Below are positions 31,235-39,957 of a stretch of 64,000 nucleotides of DNA, in pieces (positions within the stretch are counted from its first letter, which is position 1; every line of letters begins with the position of its first letter). Both the position numbers and the translations under genes were made by a program. Where the stretch lies: positions 33,369-97,368 of the forward strand of contig JBBDWO010000019.1 in NCBI GenBank assembly GCA_040902765.1. Direction: 5' to 3'. The notes under the pieces were generated by a model. The model was not told the origin of the DNA. It was given only the letters and a program-made list of their open reading frames with translations, and searched no databases. Origin of the DNA: Acidimicrobiia bacterium. GTDB taxonomy: Bacteria; Actinomycetota; Acidimicrobiia; Spongiisociales; UBA11373.

Positions 31235-32989
31235 TCAGACCACATCGGGATCCACGACGAGTCCCAGGCCCAGCTCTTCCAGCTGGGCCGCATCGACCGG
31301 GGAGGGGCTGCGGGTCAACGGGTCCGAGCCGCTCTGGGTCTTGGGGAACGGAATCACCTCGCGGATGTTCGGCTCGTTCTGGAGGATCGCCACCAGGCGG
31401 TCGATCCCGATGGCGAATCCGGCGTGGGGAGGAGTCCCGTATCGCAGGGCCTTCATGAACCAGCCGAAGCGCGACTCGGCCTCCTCATCCGAGATCCCGA
31501 GGATGTCGAAGACCTGTTTCTGCACCGCCGGGTCGTGGATCCGCTCGCTGCCTGATCCCAGTTCGCTCCCGTTGAGCACCAGGTCGTAGGCACGAGACAG
31601 CGACTCGGTCGGGCGCTCCGCCATCTCCTCCACGCTGTACGGCCTGGTGAAGGGATGATGCTCCGGAACGAGCTGGCCATCCGGAGTCGTGGCGAACGTC
31701 GGAAAGTCGACGACCCACAGCGGTTGGAGGTCGTCGTGCCCCTCCGGCTGGCCGAGGTCGAGCCGCAGCGTCCCGAGCACGGCGCGCACCCGCGCCGGAG
31801 CGTCGGCCACCACCAGGAGCAGATCGCCGGGCTTCGCCTCGAGGTCCGAGCGCATCGCCTGCTGGGCGCCGTCGTCCAGGAACTTGGCGACCGGTGACCG
31901 CAGCGTGCCGTCGTCCTCGACCACCGCCCACACGAGCCCCTTCGCCCCGAGTCCCTGGGCGCGCTCGACAAGGGCATCGAGCTGGGAACGCGATAGATCG
32001 CGGGTGCCGGCGTTGATCCCGGCGACGAACCCATCGTCGGCGAGCACAGAGGTGAACGCCTTGAACTCGCTGCCGGCGACGGCCTCCGACAAGTCCACGA
32101 TCTTCATGCCGAAGCGGAGGTCTGGCTTGTCGGTCCCGTAGCGTGCCATCGCCTCGTGCCAGGTGAGCCGCGGAAATGGCGTGGTCAGCTCGACACCCCT
32201 CGACGACCGCACCACCTCCACGATCACCGCTTCCAGCGCCTCCAACACGTCGTCGCGGCCCCAGAAAGCGCCCTCGAGGTCGAGTTGGGTGAACTCGATC
32301 TGCCGATCGGAACGGAAGTCCTCGTCGCGATAGCAGCGCGCCACCTGGTAGTACCGCTCCACTCCCCCGACCATCAGAAGCTGTTTGAACAGCTGAGGCG
32401 ACTGCGGCAGGGCGTAGAACGACCCCGGCTGGAGCCGGCTCGGTACCAGGAAGTCGCGCGCCCCCTCCGGCGTGGAACGAACCAGCGTCGGTGTCTCCAC
32501 CTCGAGAAAGCCACGATCGGTGAGCGCCGAGCGCATGGCGGTGATCGCCTTCGACCGAGCCACCAGGTTGGCCGCCATCCTCGGCCTCCGCAGATCCAGA
32601 TAGCGGTATTCGAGGCGGCGGGTCTCGTCGACGTCGATGCGATCTCCGATCTGGAACGGCAGCGGGTCAGCCGCCGACAGCACTTCGAGCATGTCGGCGC
32701 GGACTTCGATCTCACCGGTGGCGAGGTTCGGGTTGACCGTTCCTTCGGGGCGAAGGCCGACCACGCCTTCGACGGCGACACACCACTCGTCGCGCAGCGC
32801 CGTCACTCCCGGGTGCTCGTCCGGGTCGACGATCACCTGGATCAACCCTGAGGCGTCGCGCAGGTCGATGAAGGCGACGCCTCCGTGGTCCCGGCGGGTG
32901 GCGACCCAGCCACTGAGCCGCACGCGCCGGCCCTCGTCGAAGGCGCCGAGCTCGGTCGCCCGAGATCGCTTCAGCGGTTCTTCAGCCAC
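31235..32989 (-). CDS. aspS: Aspartyl-tRNA synthetase
   Basis: Class II synthetase of 584 residues, the bacterial long type with a GAD insertion. The N-terminal OB anticodon domain has RVRLSGWVATRRDHGGVAFIDLRD. Motif 2 is in CYRDEDFRSDRQIEFTQLDLE. The GAD domain lies about 290-410. Motif 3 is in GFAIGIDRLVAIL. Such enzymes may be discriminating or also charge tRNA-Asn; this cannot be decided here. Its start overlaps the hisS stop by 19 bases. Confidence 0.96.
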   Translation of the reverse strand: MAEEPLKRSRATELGAFDEGRRVRLSGWVATRRDHGGVAFIDLRDASGLIQVIVDPDEHPGVTALRDEWCVAVEGVVGLRPEGTVNPNLATGEIEVRADMLEVLSAADPLPFQIGDRIDVDETRRLEYRYLDLRRPRMAANLVARSKAITAMRSALTDRGFLEVETPTLVRSTPEGARDFLVPSRLQPGSFYALPQSPQLFKQLLMVGGVERYYQVARCYRDEDFRSDRQIEFTQLDLEGAFWGRDDVLEALEAVIVEVVRSSRGVELTTPFPRLTWHEAMARYGTDKPDLRFGMKIVDLSEAVAGSEFKAFTSVLADDGFVAGINAGTRDLSRSQLDALVERAQGLGAKGLVWAVVEDDGTLRSPVAKFLDDGAQQAMRSDLEAKPGDLLLVVADAPARVRAVLGTLRLDLGQPEGHDDLQPLWVVDFPTFATTPDGQLVPEHHPFTRPYSVEEMAERPTESLSRAYDLVLNGSELGSGSERIHDPAVQKQVFDILGISDEEAESRFGWFMKALRYGTPPHAGFAIGIDRLVAILQNEPNIREVIPFPKTQSGSDPLTRSPSPVDAAQLEELGLGLVVDPDVV

Positions 32990-34200
32990 TTCTGTGTCTC
33001 CTCCAGCGTCATCGTCGACTCCTCCCCGGAGGCAAGCCGCTTCACCGTCACCAGACCCTCATCCCACTCCGATCCGACCACGATCGCCGCGGTGGCCCGG
33101 CGCCGATCGGCGGCACGGAACTGCGAGCGAACCGACTTGCCCGACAGATCCAGGTCGGCGCTGAACCCGGCGCCGCGCAACGAGGACGCCACGGCGAGTG
33201 CCGCCTCGAGCCGCTCTGCTCCGGTCCACACCACGAAGGCGTCGAGTGCCGGCGCGTCGACGACGTCGGGCATGGCCAGCACGACGCGATCGACGCCCAT
33301 CGCCAGTCCGACCCCGGGCGTCTCGGATCCGCCGAGCATGGCCGCAAGTGGGTCATACCGGCCTCCCCCACCGAGAGCCGACTGGGCGACCCGGTACGAG
33401 GCCGCCTGGTACTCGAACACCGTCCGGTTGTAGTAGTCGAGGCCGCGTACCAGTCGCGGGGCGGCGACGAAGGGGATTCCCTGTCGGCGCAGCCCGACCT
33501 CGACGGCGGCATGGTGAGTTGCCGCCGCCGATCCGAGGTGGTCGATCGGCACCGGCGCACCCTCCAGCACCGCGTCGTCCTGCTTGCTGTCGAGAGCACG
33601 TAGCGGGCTGGTGTCGATCCGCCGGGCCGCTTCGGACGATAGATCCTCCCGACGCTCGTCGAGGAACCGGTACAACAGGTCGCGATAGGCGACCCGGTCC
33701 TCGGGGTCGCCTATCGAGTTGAGCAGGACGGAGGCATCGGCGATGCCACAGGCTTGGAGACACCGGTACCCGACCTCGATGACCTCGACGTCGGCCTCGG
33801 GGGACGGCTCCCCGATGTACTCGACCCCCACCTGGAAGAACTGGCGGCGACGCCCGGCCTGCGGCTGCTCGTACCGGAACATGGGGCCGGCATAGGAGAC
33901 CTTGAGGATCTCGTCACCGCCGCGGTCCAGGTGGGCCCGCACCACCGACGCCGTCGCCTCGGGCCGCAGCGTCAGCGAACGCCCGCCGCGGTCCTCGAAG
34001 GTGTACATCTGCTTCTCGACGACGTCGGTCTCCTCTCCGACCCCCCGGGCGAAGAGCTCTGTGTGCTCGAAGATCGGCGTGAAGACGAGCTGGTACCCGT
34101 ACCGCTCGGCCAGTTCGTCGAAGGTGCGCAGCACCGTACGCCACCGTTCTGACTCGGGTGGAAGGATGTCGTCGGTTCCCTTGGGGGCGCGCGGGATCAC
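32971..34200 (-). CDS. hisS: Histidyl-tRNA synthetase
   Basis: Class II synthetase of 409 residues. Features: APKGTDDILPPES at the N-terminus, LTLRPEATASVVRAHL (motif 2 vicinity), MFRYEQPQAGRRRQFFQVGVEYIG, the histidine-binding LVRGLDYYNRTVFEY, and a C-terminal anticodon-binding domain. It overlaps the metallo-hydrolase by ATGA upstream and aspS downstream; hisS-aspS pairing is common in actinobacteria. Confidence 0.96.
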   Translation of the reverse strand: MIPRAPKGTDDILPPESERWRTVLRTFDELAERYGYQLVFTPIFEHTELFARGVGEETDVVEKQMYTFEDRGGRSLTLRPEATASVVRAHLDRGGDEILKVSYAGPMFRYEQPQAGRRRQFFQVGVEYIGEPSPEADVEVIEVGYRCLQACGIADASVLLNSIGDPEDRVAYRDLLYRFLDERREDLSSEAARRIDTSPLRALDSKQDDAVLEGAPVPIDHLGSAAATHHAAVEVGLRRQGIPFVAAPRLVRGLDYYNRTVFEYQAASYRVAQSALGGGGRYDPLAAMLGGSETPGVGLAMGVDRVVLAMPDVVDAPALDAFVVWTGAERLEAALAVASSLRGAGFSADLDLSGKSVRSQFRAADRRRATAAIVVGSEWDEGLVTVKRLASGEESTMTLEETQKWLKNR

Positions 34201-34847
34201 TGTCGGAAGGCCTCGAGGAACGGGTTCGTCTGCAGCTCGGTCGCAAGGGTAGTGGTGGGTCCATGGCCGGGAAAGACGACGGTGCGCGCCGGGAGGTCGA
34301 GCACCCGGTCTTCCATGGAGCGCATCAGCGCTTCATGGTCTCCACCGGGGAGGTCGGTCCTGCCGATCGAGCCGGCGAACAGGTGGTCCCCAGTGAACAG
34401 CGCCTGCTGATCGCGGAGATGAAACACGCAGTGCCCGGGGGTGTGCCCGGGCGTGTGGACAACTTCGATGCGCAGATCGGCGACGTCGAGGATCTGGCCG
34501 TGGGCGAGGGGCGCGTACGACGGGGGTTGTTCGTAGTCGCCGGGTGGGACGCTCCCCCAGAAGGCTTCCAGCAGCCGCTGCGGCTCCTCGGCCAGGAAGG
34601 CATCGTCGGGATGCAGGTACACCTCAGCGCCGTGGCGAAGGGCCACCGCACCCGCACCGCCGACGTGGTCGACGTGGCCGTGCGTGACCAGGACCGCCTC
34701 GATACTCAGATCGTGGGCCGCGGCGAGGGCATCGATCCCATCGGCATCCGGCGCCGGGTCGATGACGACGGCGGGTCCTCCCGGGCCGCGGGCGAGCACC
34801 CACGTGTTAGTGGCGAAGAGCCACAGGATCGCGCGTTCGATCAGCAC
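34197..34847 (-). CDS. Metallo-beta-lactamase fold hydrolase (glyoxalase II-like)
   Basis: The 216-residue protein shows the zinc-binding motif THGHVDHVGG (HxHxDH), HTPGHTPGHCVFH with the third His, FTGDHLFAGSIGRTDLPGG with the bridging Asp, and VFPGHGPTTT with the last His, the set found in hydroxyacylglutathione-hydrolase-like enzymes. True substrate unknown; small-thiol esters are plausible. Coupled upstream of hisS by ATGA, the same pairing found upstream of hisS in other actinobacteria. Confidence 0.88.
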   Translation of the reverse strand: MLIERAILWLFATNTWVLARGPGGPAVVIDPAPDADGIDALAAAHDLSIEAVLVTHGHVDHVGGAGAVALRHGAEVYLHPDDAFLAEEPQRLLEAFWGSVPPGDYEQPPSYAPLAHGQILDVADLRIEVVHTPGHTPGHCVFHLRDQQALFTGDHLFAGSIGRTDLPGGDHEALMRSMEDRVLDLPARTVVFPGHGPTTTLATELQTNPFLEAFRQ

Positions 34848-34856
34848 CGGGCCAGG

Positions 34857-34904
34857 GTACGCCTCGGCGGGATGACCGGGGTACGCCCCAGCGGGATGAT
34901 CAGC
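34857..34904. repeat. Tandem duplication of a 24-base unit
   Basis: Two imperfect copies (34857-34880 and 34881-34904), each starting GTACGCC and containing GCGGGATGA, lie between the metallo-hydrolase start and the stop of the PilX-like gene. The second copy reaches the stop codon. Confidence 0.7.
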
Positions 34905-36336
34905 GCAGCTCGGTCCATTCGGCGAGGCTGCCGTAGACCGTGACCGGCGTCATGAACGAGGTCGCCAGCGAGCCTTCGGTCACGATCACGGCATTGCCGG
35001 AGACCGACGAAGTAGACACCGGCGATCCGACCGTGTCGCACGCTTCCTGAGCGACGAACGAACCCTCGATCGAAACGTTGCCGGTATACAGGATCTGCTC
35101 GTGGGCGGCGATCACGGCCGCCGAGTGGACGATCTTGCCGTTGCCGGAGGCGGTGATGTCACGACCGGCGACGAGCAGCAGGTTGTTCGGCTCCAGGGCA
35201 GTCGACGGCTGGTAGGTGCCCATCGCGAGGCCGCCCGACGTCGAGATGTCGCCACCCAGGTTGTTGGGGCACTCCCCGGAGGACGAGGCGATGATGAGCA
35301 CCCGCCACAGATCGGTCGCGCTGCCGGCATTGCCACTGATCGAGACCGAGCCGTGGTGGATGTAATACGAGCCGTCGTACTTGGTGTTGCCGTCGCGGCT
35401 CCACGAGGCTATGCCGTCAGTGGTGCTGTTGTGACTGAACGAGCGGTACGACCCGGTGGCGAGCTCATGGCCGGTGCACGGAGCGGCGCCGGCGGAGCTG
35501 CCGAGCGTCGGGTGAGCCGGACCGGCACGGACCGTTCCACCGGGGCACAGGTCGTACTCGGAGAGATACCAGAGGTCCTCGGGGATGATCTCGGGGATCT
35601 CCTGCAGCGGGCGATCGAAACGCTCCGACGGAGCCGGGCAGAACCCGAAGATCTGGACGTTGCTGCCCATGTCGCCGCCGCCGGACGAGGTCACGCACCC
35701 GGTCCAGAAGGTGACATTGCCGGACACCGAAATGTAACCATTGGCATGGGCTGAGGCGGCGTTGTTACCCATCACCTCGGGATCGCCGAAGTCAGGCTGC
35801 CCGGAGATGGTGAGGTTCGCGCCGCTCAGAAAGGCGTACGACGCATCCCAGGACATGCTGACGATTTGACCCGACCCGAGGATGCTGCCCACGACGCGAA
35901 CCCGGCGGCTGGCGTCGTCGCGGCCGTCGCAGTAGCCCACCCCGTAGAGCACGATGGACCCTGCGCCTCGCAGGAATACGCCCTCACCTTCGGGAAATTG
36001 GAGGACGGCGGTCTCCGCCGCGAGGTCGGCGGCGTCGACGGCAGCGGCGCGCTCGTCACTGGTCCCGACGAACGATGAGGGCACGTAGGTGTCGGTGGCG
36101 AACGAATGGTCGGCATCTATCTGGGCCGCACCCCAGTTGAGTGCGGATTCGGCCGAGTCGAGGGCGGCCTCCCAGCAGGAGTCGGCCGCCGCGTTGCCGA
36201 ACTGGGCCGACCCGCGGCTCATCACCATCGCGGTGACGAGGGACAGGGTCGCGCCGAACATGATCACGCCCAGCACGCCGATGCCCGCGTCGTCAGTCCG
36301 CCGGGCCATGCGATACCAGCCACGTACAGTGGTCAT
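34900..36336 (-). CDS. PilX-like pilus-associated surface protein
   Basis: A 478-residue protein with an N-terminal basic stretch and one hydrophobic helix (IGVLGVIMFGATLSLVTAMVM, about 19-39), but without a classic prepilin G|FTxxE site; the nearest match is DDAGIGVLG. The exported part is rich in Gly, Ser and Thr with several Cys, and includes repeated beta-like segments of the form ISGNxxF or VSGNAxI (SISGNAG, ISVSGNVT, TASGNGK, VSIEGSF, SSVSGNAV). Position after the PilV- and PilW-like genes makes it the PilX-type minor component or a tip adhesin. The start ATG at 36334-36336 lies in a small inverted repeat (AGTGGT CAT ACCACT). I do not recognise the fold. Confidence 0.75.
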   Translation of the reverse strand: MTTVRGWYRMARRTDDAGIGVLGVIMFGATLSLVTAMVMSRGSAQFGNAAADSCWEAALDSAESALNWGAAQIDADHSFATDTYVPSSFVGTSDERAAAVDAADLAAETAVLQFPEGEGVFLRGAGSIVLYGVGYCDGRDDASRRVRVVGSILGSGQIVSMSWDASYAFLSGANLTISGQPDFGDPEVMGNNAASAHANGYISVSGNVTFWTGCVTSSGGGDMGSNVQIFGFCPAPSERFDRPLQEIPEIIPEDLWYLSEYDLCPGGTVRAGPAHPTLGSSAGAAPCTGHELATGSYRSFSHNSTTDGIASWSRDGNTKYDGSYYIHHGSVSISGNAGSATDLWRVLIIASSSGECPNNLGGDISTSGGLAMGTYQPSTALEPNNLLLVAGRDITASGNGKIVHSAAVIAAHEQILYTGNVSIEGSFVAQEACDTVGSPVSTSSVSGNAVIVTEGSLATSFMTPVTVYGSLAEWTELR

Positions 36337-36602
36337 ACCACTACTGTCGGTATCCGGAGGGAAGAACTTGAGAGGAATTCAGCGGACTTCCGTCTACTCC
36401 TGAGCGCCCGTGATCGGCTCGGACCCGCAGGCATCCCCCGGCAGCGGACCATCGAGGCTGATCGTCGGATTCCCACTGATCTGATTGGTCTCGACCGGCG
36501 ACCCCGGGGGGTGGCACTCGGAAACGGGGGATGAGGGCTCCCGCCACTGTGGCGGCGCCCATCGCTAGTGCTGCACCGGCGCCTCCTCCCGGAGGTGCCG
36601 GG
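36337..36602 (-). other. Gap with residual coding signal between pilW and pilX
   Basis: No intact gene starts here. From about 36560 to the stop at 36394-36396 one minus-strand frame reads like exported protein (SPVETNQISGNPTISL, GDACGSEPITGAQE) with GC-rich third positions but has no ATG, GTG or TTG start. An ATG in another frame (MGAATVAGALIPRFR) would join it if one base were removed from the CCCCCC/GGGG run near its middle. It may be a decayed small pilus gene or a gene broken by a sequencing error in the homopolymer. Confidence 0.35.
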
Positions 36603-37127
36603 TCACGGGGCGTTTCTGAGGAAGATCTCCGTCTGGATGGAACGGGTGCCGTCGCTCGACCCCACGGCGGCGGTGAGCTCGATGCCGATCCGGCGGATTT
36701 CGCCCACCGCGGCGGCATCGAAGGTGAAGCCGCTCGAGCCAGCGACCAGGTTGGACACTACGGAGCTCGATGCTCCGGCGTTGGTCGATCGGACCAGTGA
36801 CCCGCCGGTCGTGATCTCCCAGGTGATCGTCTCTCCGAGATCGACGATGCCATCGGCGTCCTCGTCGAGCCAGAAGGTCACCGACGAGGCCGACGCACCG
36901 GTCAGCTCGGTGATGGCGCGCAACTCCCGGGTCAAACGCTCCTTGGCGTGCCTGAGATCCTGGACGGCGCGGTCATCATCGCGGTGCAGGTTGGCGGATC
37001 GCATCGCCGTGGTCATGCCGGCGACCAGCGCGGTGGCGATGAACGACATGAGCAGCATCGAGACCATGAGCTCCACCAGGGTCATGCCGCCCTCCCCCCG
37101 GAGGAGTTTGGAGCGAAAGCGGTTCAT
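36603..37127 (-). CDS. PilW-like minor prepilin
   Basis: From ATG 37125-37127 (ATGA overlap with pilV) it has 174 residues. The leader MNRFRSKLLRGEGG is followed by the prepilin helix MTLVELMVSMLLMSFIATAL with Glu at +5; Met replaces the usual Phe at +1. The C-terminal globular domain includes LDEDADGIVDLGETITWEI, an EF-hand-like acidic loop that could bind calcium, and ends TRSIQTEIFLRN, a typical PilW/GspJ-like ending. Likely part of the initiating minor-pilin complex with the PilV-like protein. Confidence 0.85.
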   Translation of the reverse strand: MNRFRSKLLRGEGGMTLVELMVSMLLMSFIATALVAGMTTAMRSANLHRDDDRAVQDLRHAKERLTRELRAITELTGASASSVTFWLDEDADGIVDLGETITWEITTGGSLVRSTNAGASSSVVSNLVAGSSGFTFDAAAVGEIRRIGIELTAAVGSSDGTRSIQTEIFLRNAP

Positions 37128-37630
37128 CGCGTCGACACCTCGGCGATCAGCGTGGCCGCCCGATGGGTGAACGTGGCGTCGCCGTGCTGCCAGGTGATGA
37201 TCACCACCACGCGACGAAGGCCAAGACCGGCGTCGGTGACGTACTGCCATACGGTGTAGTCCGTCGTGTCGACGCCCTCGTAAAGCAAGGGTCGGATGGC
37301 GCCCGATCCGGACACCACCAGGGTCTCGTCCGCCGTGAGACCGGCCTCTCCGGCGAGGAGTACCGTCCCGCCGCTGCCGGTGTGCGGGGACTCTGCCGGC
37401 ACGTAGGTCATGGCGAGTTGGACCCACACCTGCGACCTAGCGAACTCGAGATGCTCGACGCCGAGCGCCGTCGCCGACTGATTGGCGTGGGTCAGGCGGG
37501 ACCCCCGGAAGGCGGCGGTCATGGACCCGGCGAAGGCGGCCATGATGATGATGGCAATGAGGCTCGCCACCAGGGCTTCGATCAGGGTGAAGCCATCGTC
37601 GTCGCGCAGGGAGCGCGCAGGTCGGGTCAT
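37124..37630 (-). CDS. PilV-like minor prepilin
   Basis: From ATG 37628-37630 the protein has 168 residues: leader MTRPARSLRDDDG, then FTLIEALVASLIAIIIMAAF with Phe+1 and Glu+5, and a globular domain of about 135 residues. A TTG at 37654 in frame would lengthen the leader, but it lies inside the promoter motif; the motif ends 6 bases before the ATG, which fits a nearly leaderless transcript from 37630. First gene of the minor-pilin unit pilV-pilW-(gap)-pilX. Confidence 0.87.
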   Translation of the reverse strand: MTRPARSLRDDDGFTLIEALVASLIAIIIMAAFAGSMTAAFRGSRLTHANQSATALGVEHLEFARSQVWVQLAMTYVPAESPHTGSGGTVLLAGEAGLTADETLVVSGSGAIRPLLYEGVDTTDYTVWQYVTDAGLGLRRVVVIITWQHGDATFTHRAATLIAEVSTR

Positions 37631-37636
37631 GCCGTT

Positions 37637-37664
37637 GTATCGGCCGCCCCTCAACGCTTCTTGA
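37637..37664 (-). promoter_or_regulatory. Sigma-28-like promoter of pilVWX (TCAAG-N15-GCCGATAC)
   Basis: On the minus strand TCAAG (37660-37664), 15 bases, GCCGATAC (37637-37644): seven of eight matches to GCCGATAA and the same -35 half and spacing as pilA. The ATG follows 6 bases later, so transcription would start at or next to the start codon. Confidence 0.5.
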
Positions 37665-37679
37665 CCAGAGATCCGAGAC

Positions 37680-39854
37680 TCAGCCGCCCGGTACCAGCCG
37701 GTAGGCGTCGTACACGCCCTCCACCTTCTTCATCTCGACGATCGCCCGATCCAGCGTCGCCGTATCCGAGAGCTCGATCTCGAATCGCAGCACGGCCACC
37801 CGATCGCGGTTGGTCAGCGACGACGACGACACGATGTTGGCGCCTAGGTCCGACAGCGCCGTGGTCACGTCACGGAGAAGCCGCGGTCGATCGAGAGCCT
37901 CCGCCTGCACCGCAGCCCGGAAGGCACCCGACTGCTCGGCCCCCCACCCGACCTCGATCATTCGCTCGGCCCGCTCCCCCAGCGACTCCATGTTGGTGCA
38001 ATCCGCCCGGTGAATGGACACCCCGCGACCGACGGTGACGAACCCGACGATCGCATCACCGGGCAAGGGCGAGCAGCACCGAGCGACCGTCACCAGCATG
38101 TCGTCGAGGCCTTCCACCGTGAGGTTCCCCACCGGCGTCCGCAGCGCGGGCTCCCCCTGAATCGCCTCGTCGATCATCTCGTCTGCCTCGTCGGGACGCA
38201 CCAGTCGGACGAGGCGGGACACCACGGTCTGGGGTTGGACGTTGCCCTCGCCGATCGCCTGGTAGAGAGTGTCGAGGTCGCGCATGCCCAGGGCGGTCCC
38301 GACCTCGGCGAGGAAGCGGTCCCGCTTGGAGGCCCCCAATCCCAGACCCTCTCGGCGGACCAGCTTTGTCAGCGTCTCCTTGCCCTCGACGATCGCCTGC
38401 TCTCGCCGCTCCCGGGTGAACCACTGACGGATCTTGGCCGCCGCCCGCGACGTGCGGACGAAGGCGAGCCAGTCCCGGCTGGGACCGTCCGTCTTGGACG
38501 TGATCACCTCGACGATGTCGCCCGAGGCGAGACGAGTCGAGAGCGGGACGAGGCGCCCGTTGACCCGAGCTCCGGTCGTACGGTGCCCCACTTCGGTATG
38601 CACCGAGTAGGCGAAGTCCACGGGGGTCGCCCCCTGCGGGAGCGTCTTGACGTCACCGTTCGGCGTGAGGACGAACACCTCGTCCTGGTACAGATCGAGT
38701 TTCAGACCGGCGAGGAAGTCGGACGGGTCCTCGTACTCCTCCAACGTCTCCATCAGGTCTGCCAGCGAAGGGAGCGCGTCGCCGCCCCCCTCCTTGTACC
38801 GCCAGTGAGCGGCGATCCCCTGCTCGGCGCGATCGTGCATCTCCTGGGTCCGGATCTGTACCTCGAGGGGCTTCCCGTCCGGGCCTACCACCGTCGTGTG
38901 GATGCTCTGGTACAGGTTGAACTTGGGCATCGCTATGTAGTCCTTGAAGCGACCCTGCACCGGAGGCCACCTCGTGTGCACCGTCCCCAGCGCCGCGTAA
39001 CAGTCCCCCACGTCCTTGGTGATGATGCGAACACCGATGAGGTCGTGGATCTGATCGAAAGTCAACCCGCCGTCGACCATCTTGCGGTAGATGGAATAGA
39101 TGTGCTTCGGGCGACCGGTGACCTCTGCCGACACCCCGCTGTCGGCGAGGAGCCGTTCGATTTCGGACGTGACCTCCGCCAGGAATGCGTCGCGCTCGGG
39201 TGCCCGTGCCTTCAGCAGCTCGACGACCTCTTCGTAGCGCTTGGTGTGGAGGATGCGGAAGCAGGCGTCCTCCATCTCGTGCTTGATCTCCTGGACCCCC
39301 AGGCGGTGGGCCAGCGGGGCATAGATCTCGAGGGTTTCGGCGGCCACCCGCTCCTGGTGTTCCGGGGGCAGCGGGTGGATGGTCCTGATGTTGTGGAGTC
39401 GATCGGCGAGTTTGATGAGGATGACCCGCACGTCGCGAGCCATGGCGATGACCATCTTGCGAATCGTCGCCGCCTGCTGCTCCTCACGGTTGGAGAAGGA
39501 GACGCGATCGAGCTTGGTGACGCCGTCGATGAGGGCCGCCACCGTGGAGCCGAACTCCTTGGTCACGTCGTCGAGCGTCATCTCGGTGTCCTCGACGGTG
39601 TCGTGGAGCAACGCCGCGGCGACGGTCTCCGCGTCTAAACCGTACCCGGCGAGGATCCCGGCGACGGCCAGGGGATGGGTGATGTAAGGCTCGCCGCTCT
39701 TGCGGAACTGGTCGGCGTGGCTGGCTCGAGCCAGTTCATAGGCGCGGTGGATGAGGCGATCCGGCTCGCCGGGATGGTGCCGCCGGTATAGGCTCAGCAC
39801 CGGCTCCAGCTCGGCGATGACGGCGTCGTCCGGTCGCGCCACCCTTTCAGCCAT
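37680..39854 (-). CDS. relA: Bifunctional (p)ppGpp synthetase/hydrolase
   Basis: Stringent-response enzyme of 724 residues. The HD hydrolase domain is intact (HPLAVAGILAGYGLDAETVAAALLHDTVED), so it can degrade ppGpp. The synthetase domain has IYSIYRKM, HDLIGVRIITKD, GRFKDYIAMPKFNLYQSIHT (the RxKD form typical of bifunctional Rel) and VQIRTQEMHDRAEQGIAAHWRYKEG. A TGS domain (LTPNGDVKTLPQGATPVDFAYSVH) and a C-terminal ACT domain follow. A TACAAT hexamer 28 bases upstream of the ATG (39883-39888) is a likely -10. In actinobacteria this gene sits next to secDF, as here. Confidence 0.96.
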   Translation of the reverse strand: MAERVARPDDAVIAELEPVLSLYRRHHPGEPDRLIHRAYELARASHADQFRKSGEPYITHPLAVAGILAGYGLDAETVAAALLHDTVEDTEMTLDDVTKEFGSTVAALIDGVTKLDRVSFSNREEQQAATIRKMVIAMARDVRVILIKLADRLHNIRTIHPLPPEHQERVAAETLEIYAPLAHRLGVQEIKHEMEDACFRILHTKRYEEVVELLKARAPERDAFLAEVTSEIERLLADSGVSAEVTGRPKHIYSIYRKMVDGGLTFDQIHDLIGVRIITKDVGDCYAALGTVHTRWPPVQGRFKDYIAMPKFNLYQSIHTTVVGPDGKPLEVQIRTQEMHDRAEQGIAAHWRYKEGGGDALPSLADLMETLEEYEDPSDFLAGLKLDLYQDEVFVLTPNGDVKTLPQGATPVDFAYSVHTEVGHRTTGARVNGRLVPLSTRLASGDIVEVITSKTDGPSRDWLAFVRTSRAAAKIRQWFTRERREQAIVEGKETLTKLVRREGLGLGASKRDRFLAEVGTALGMRDLDTLYQAIGEGNVQPQTVVSRLVRLVRPDEADEMIDEAIQGEPALRTPVGNLTVEGLDDMLVTVARCCSPLPGDAIVGFVTVGRGVSIHRADCTNMESLGERAERMIEVGWGAEQSGAFRAAVQAEALDRPRLLRDVTTALSDLGANIVSSSSLTNRDRVAVLRFEIELSDTATLDRAIVEMKKVEGVYDAYRLVPGG

Positions 39855-39957
39855 GCTCCGCCTTCGGTGCCCTCATCGCATGATTGTAAGGGAGCCAGGT
39901 CAGACGGCAGACGGCGCCACGCCGCAAGCTGCACGCTGGCGGGCCGAAGCCCGCCAC

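Noticed and set aside
37124..37654. TTG start for the PilV-like gene
   Set aside because: It lies inside the promoter motif; the ATG at 37630 gives a normal prepilin leader.
39900..39916. Another heptamer locus (CAGACGG twice)
   Set aside because: Only two copies before relA; too short to call.
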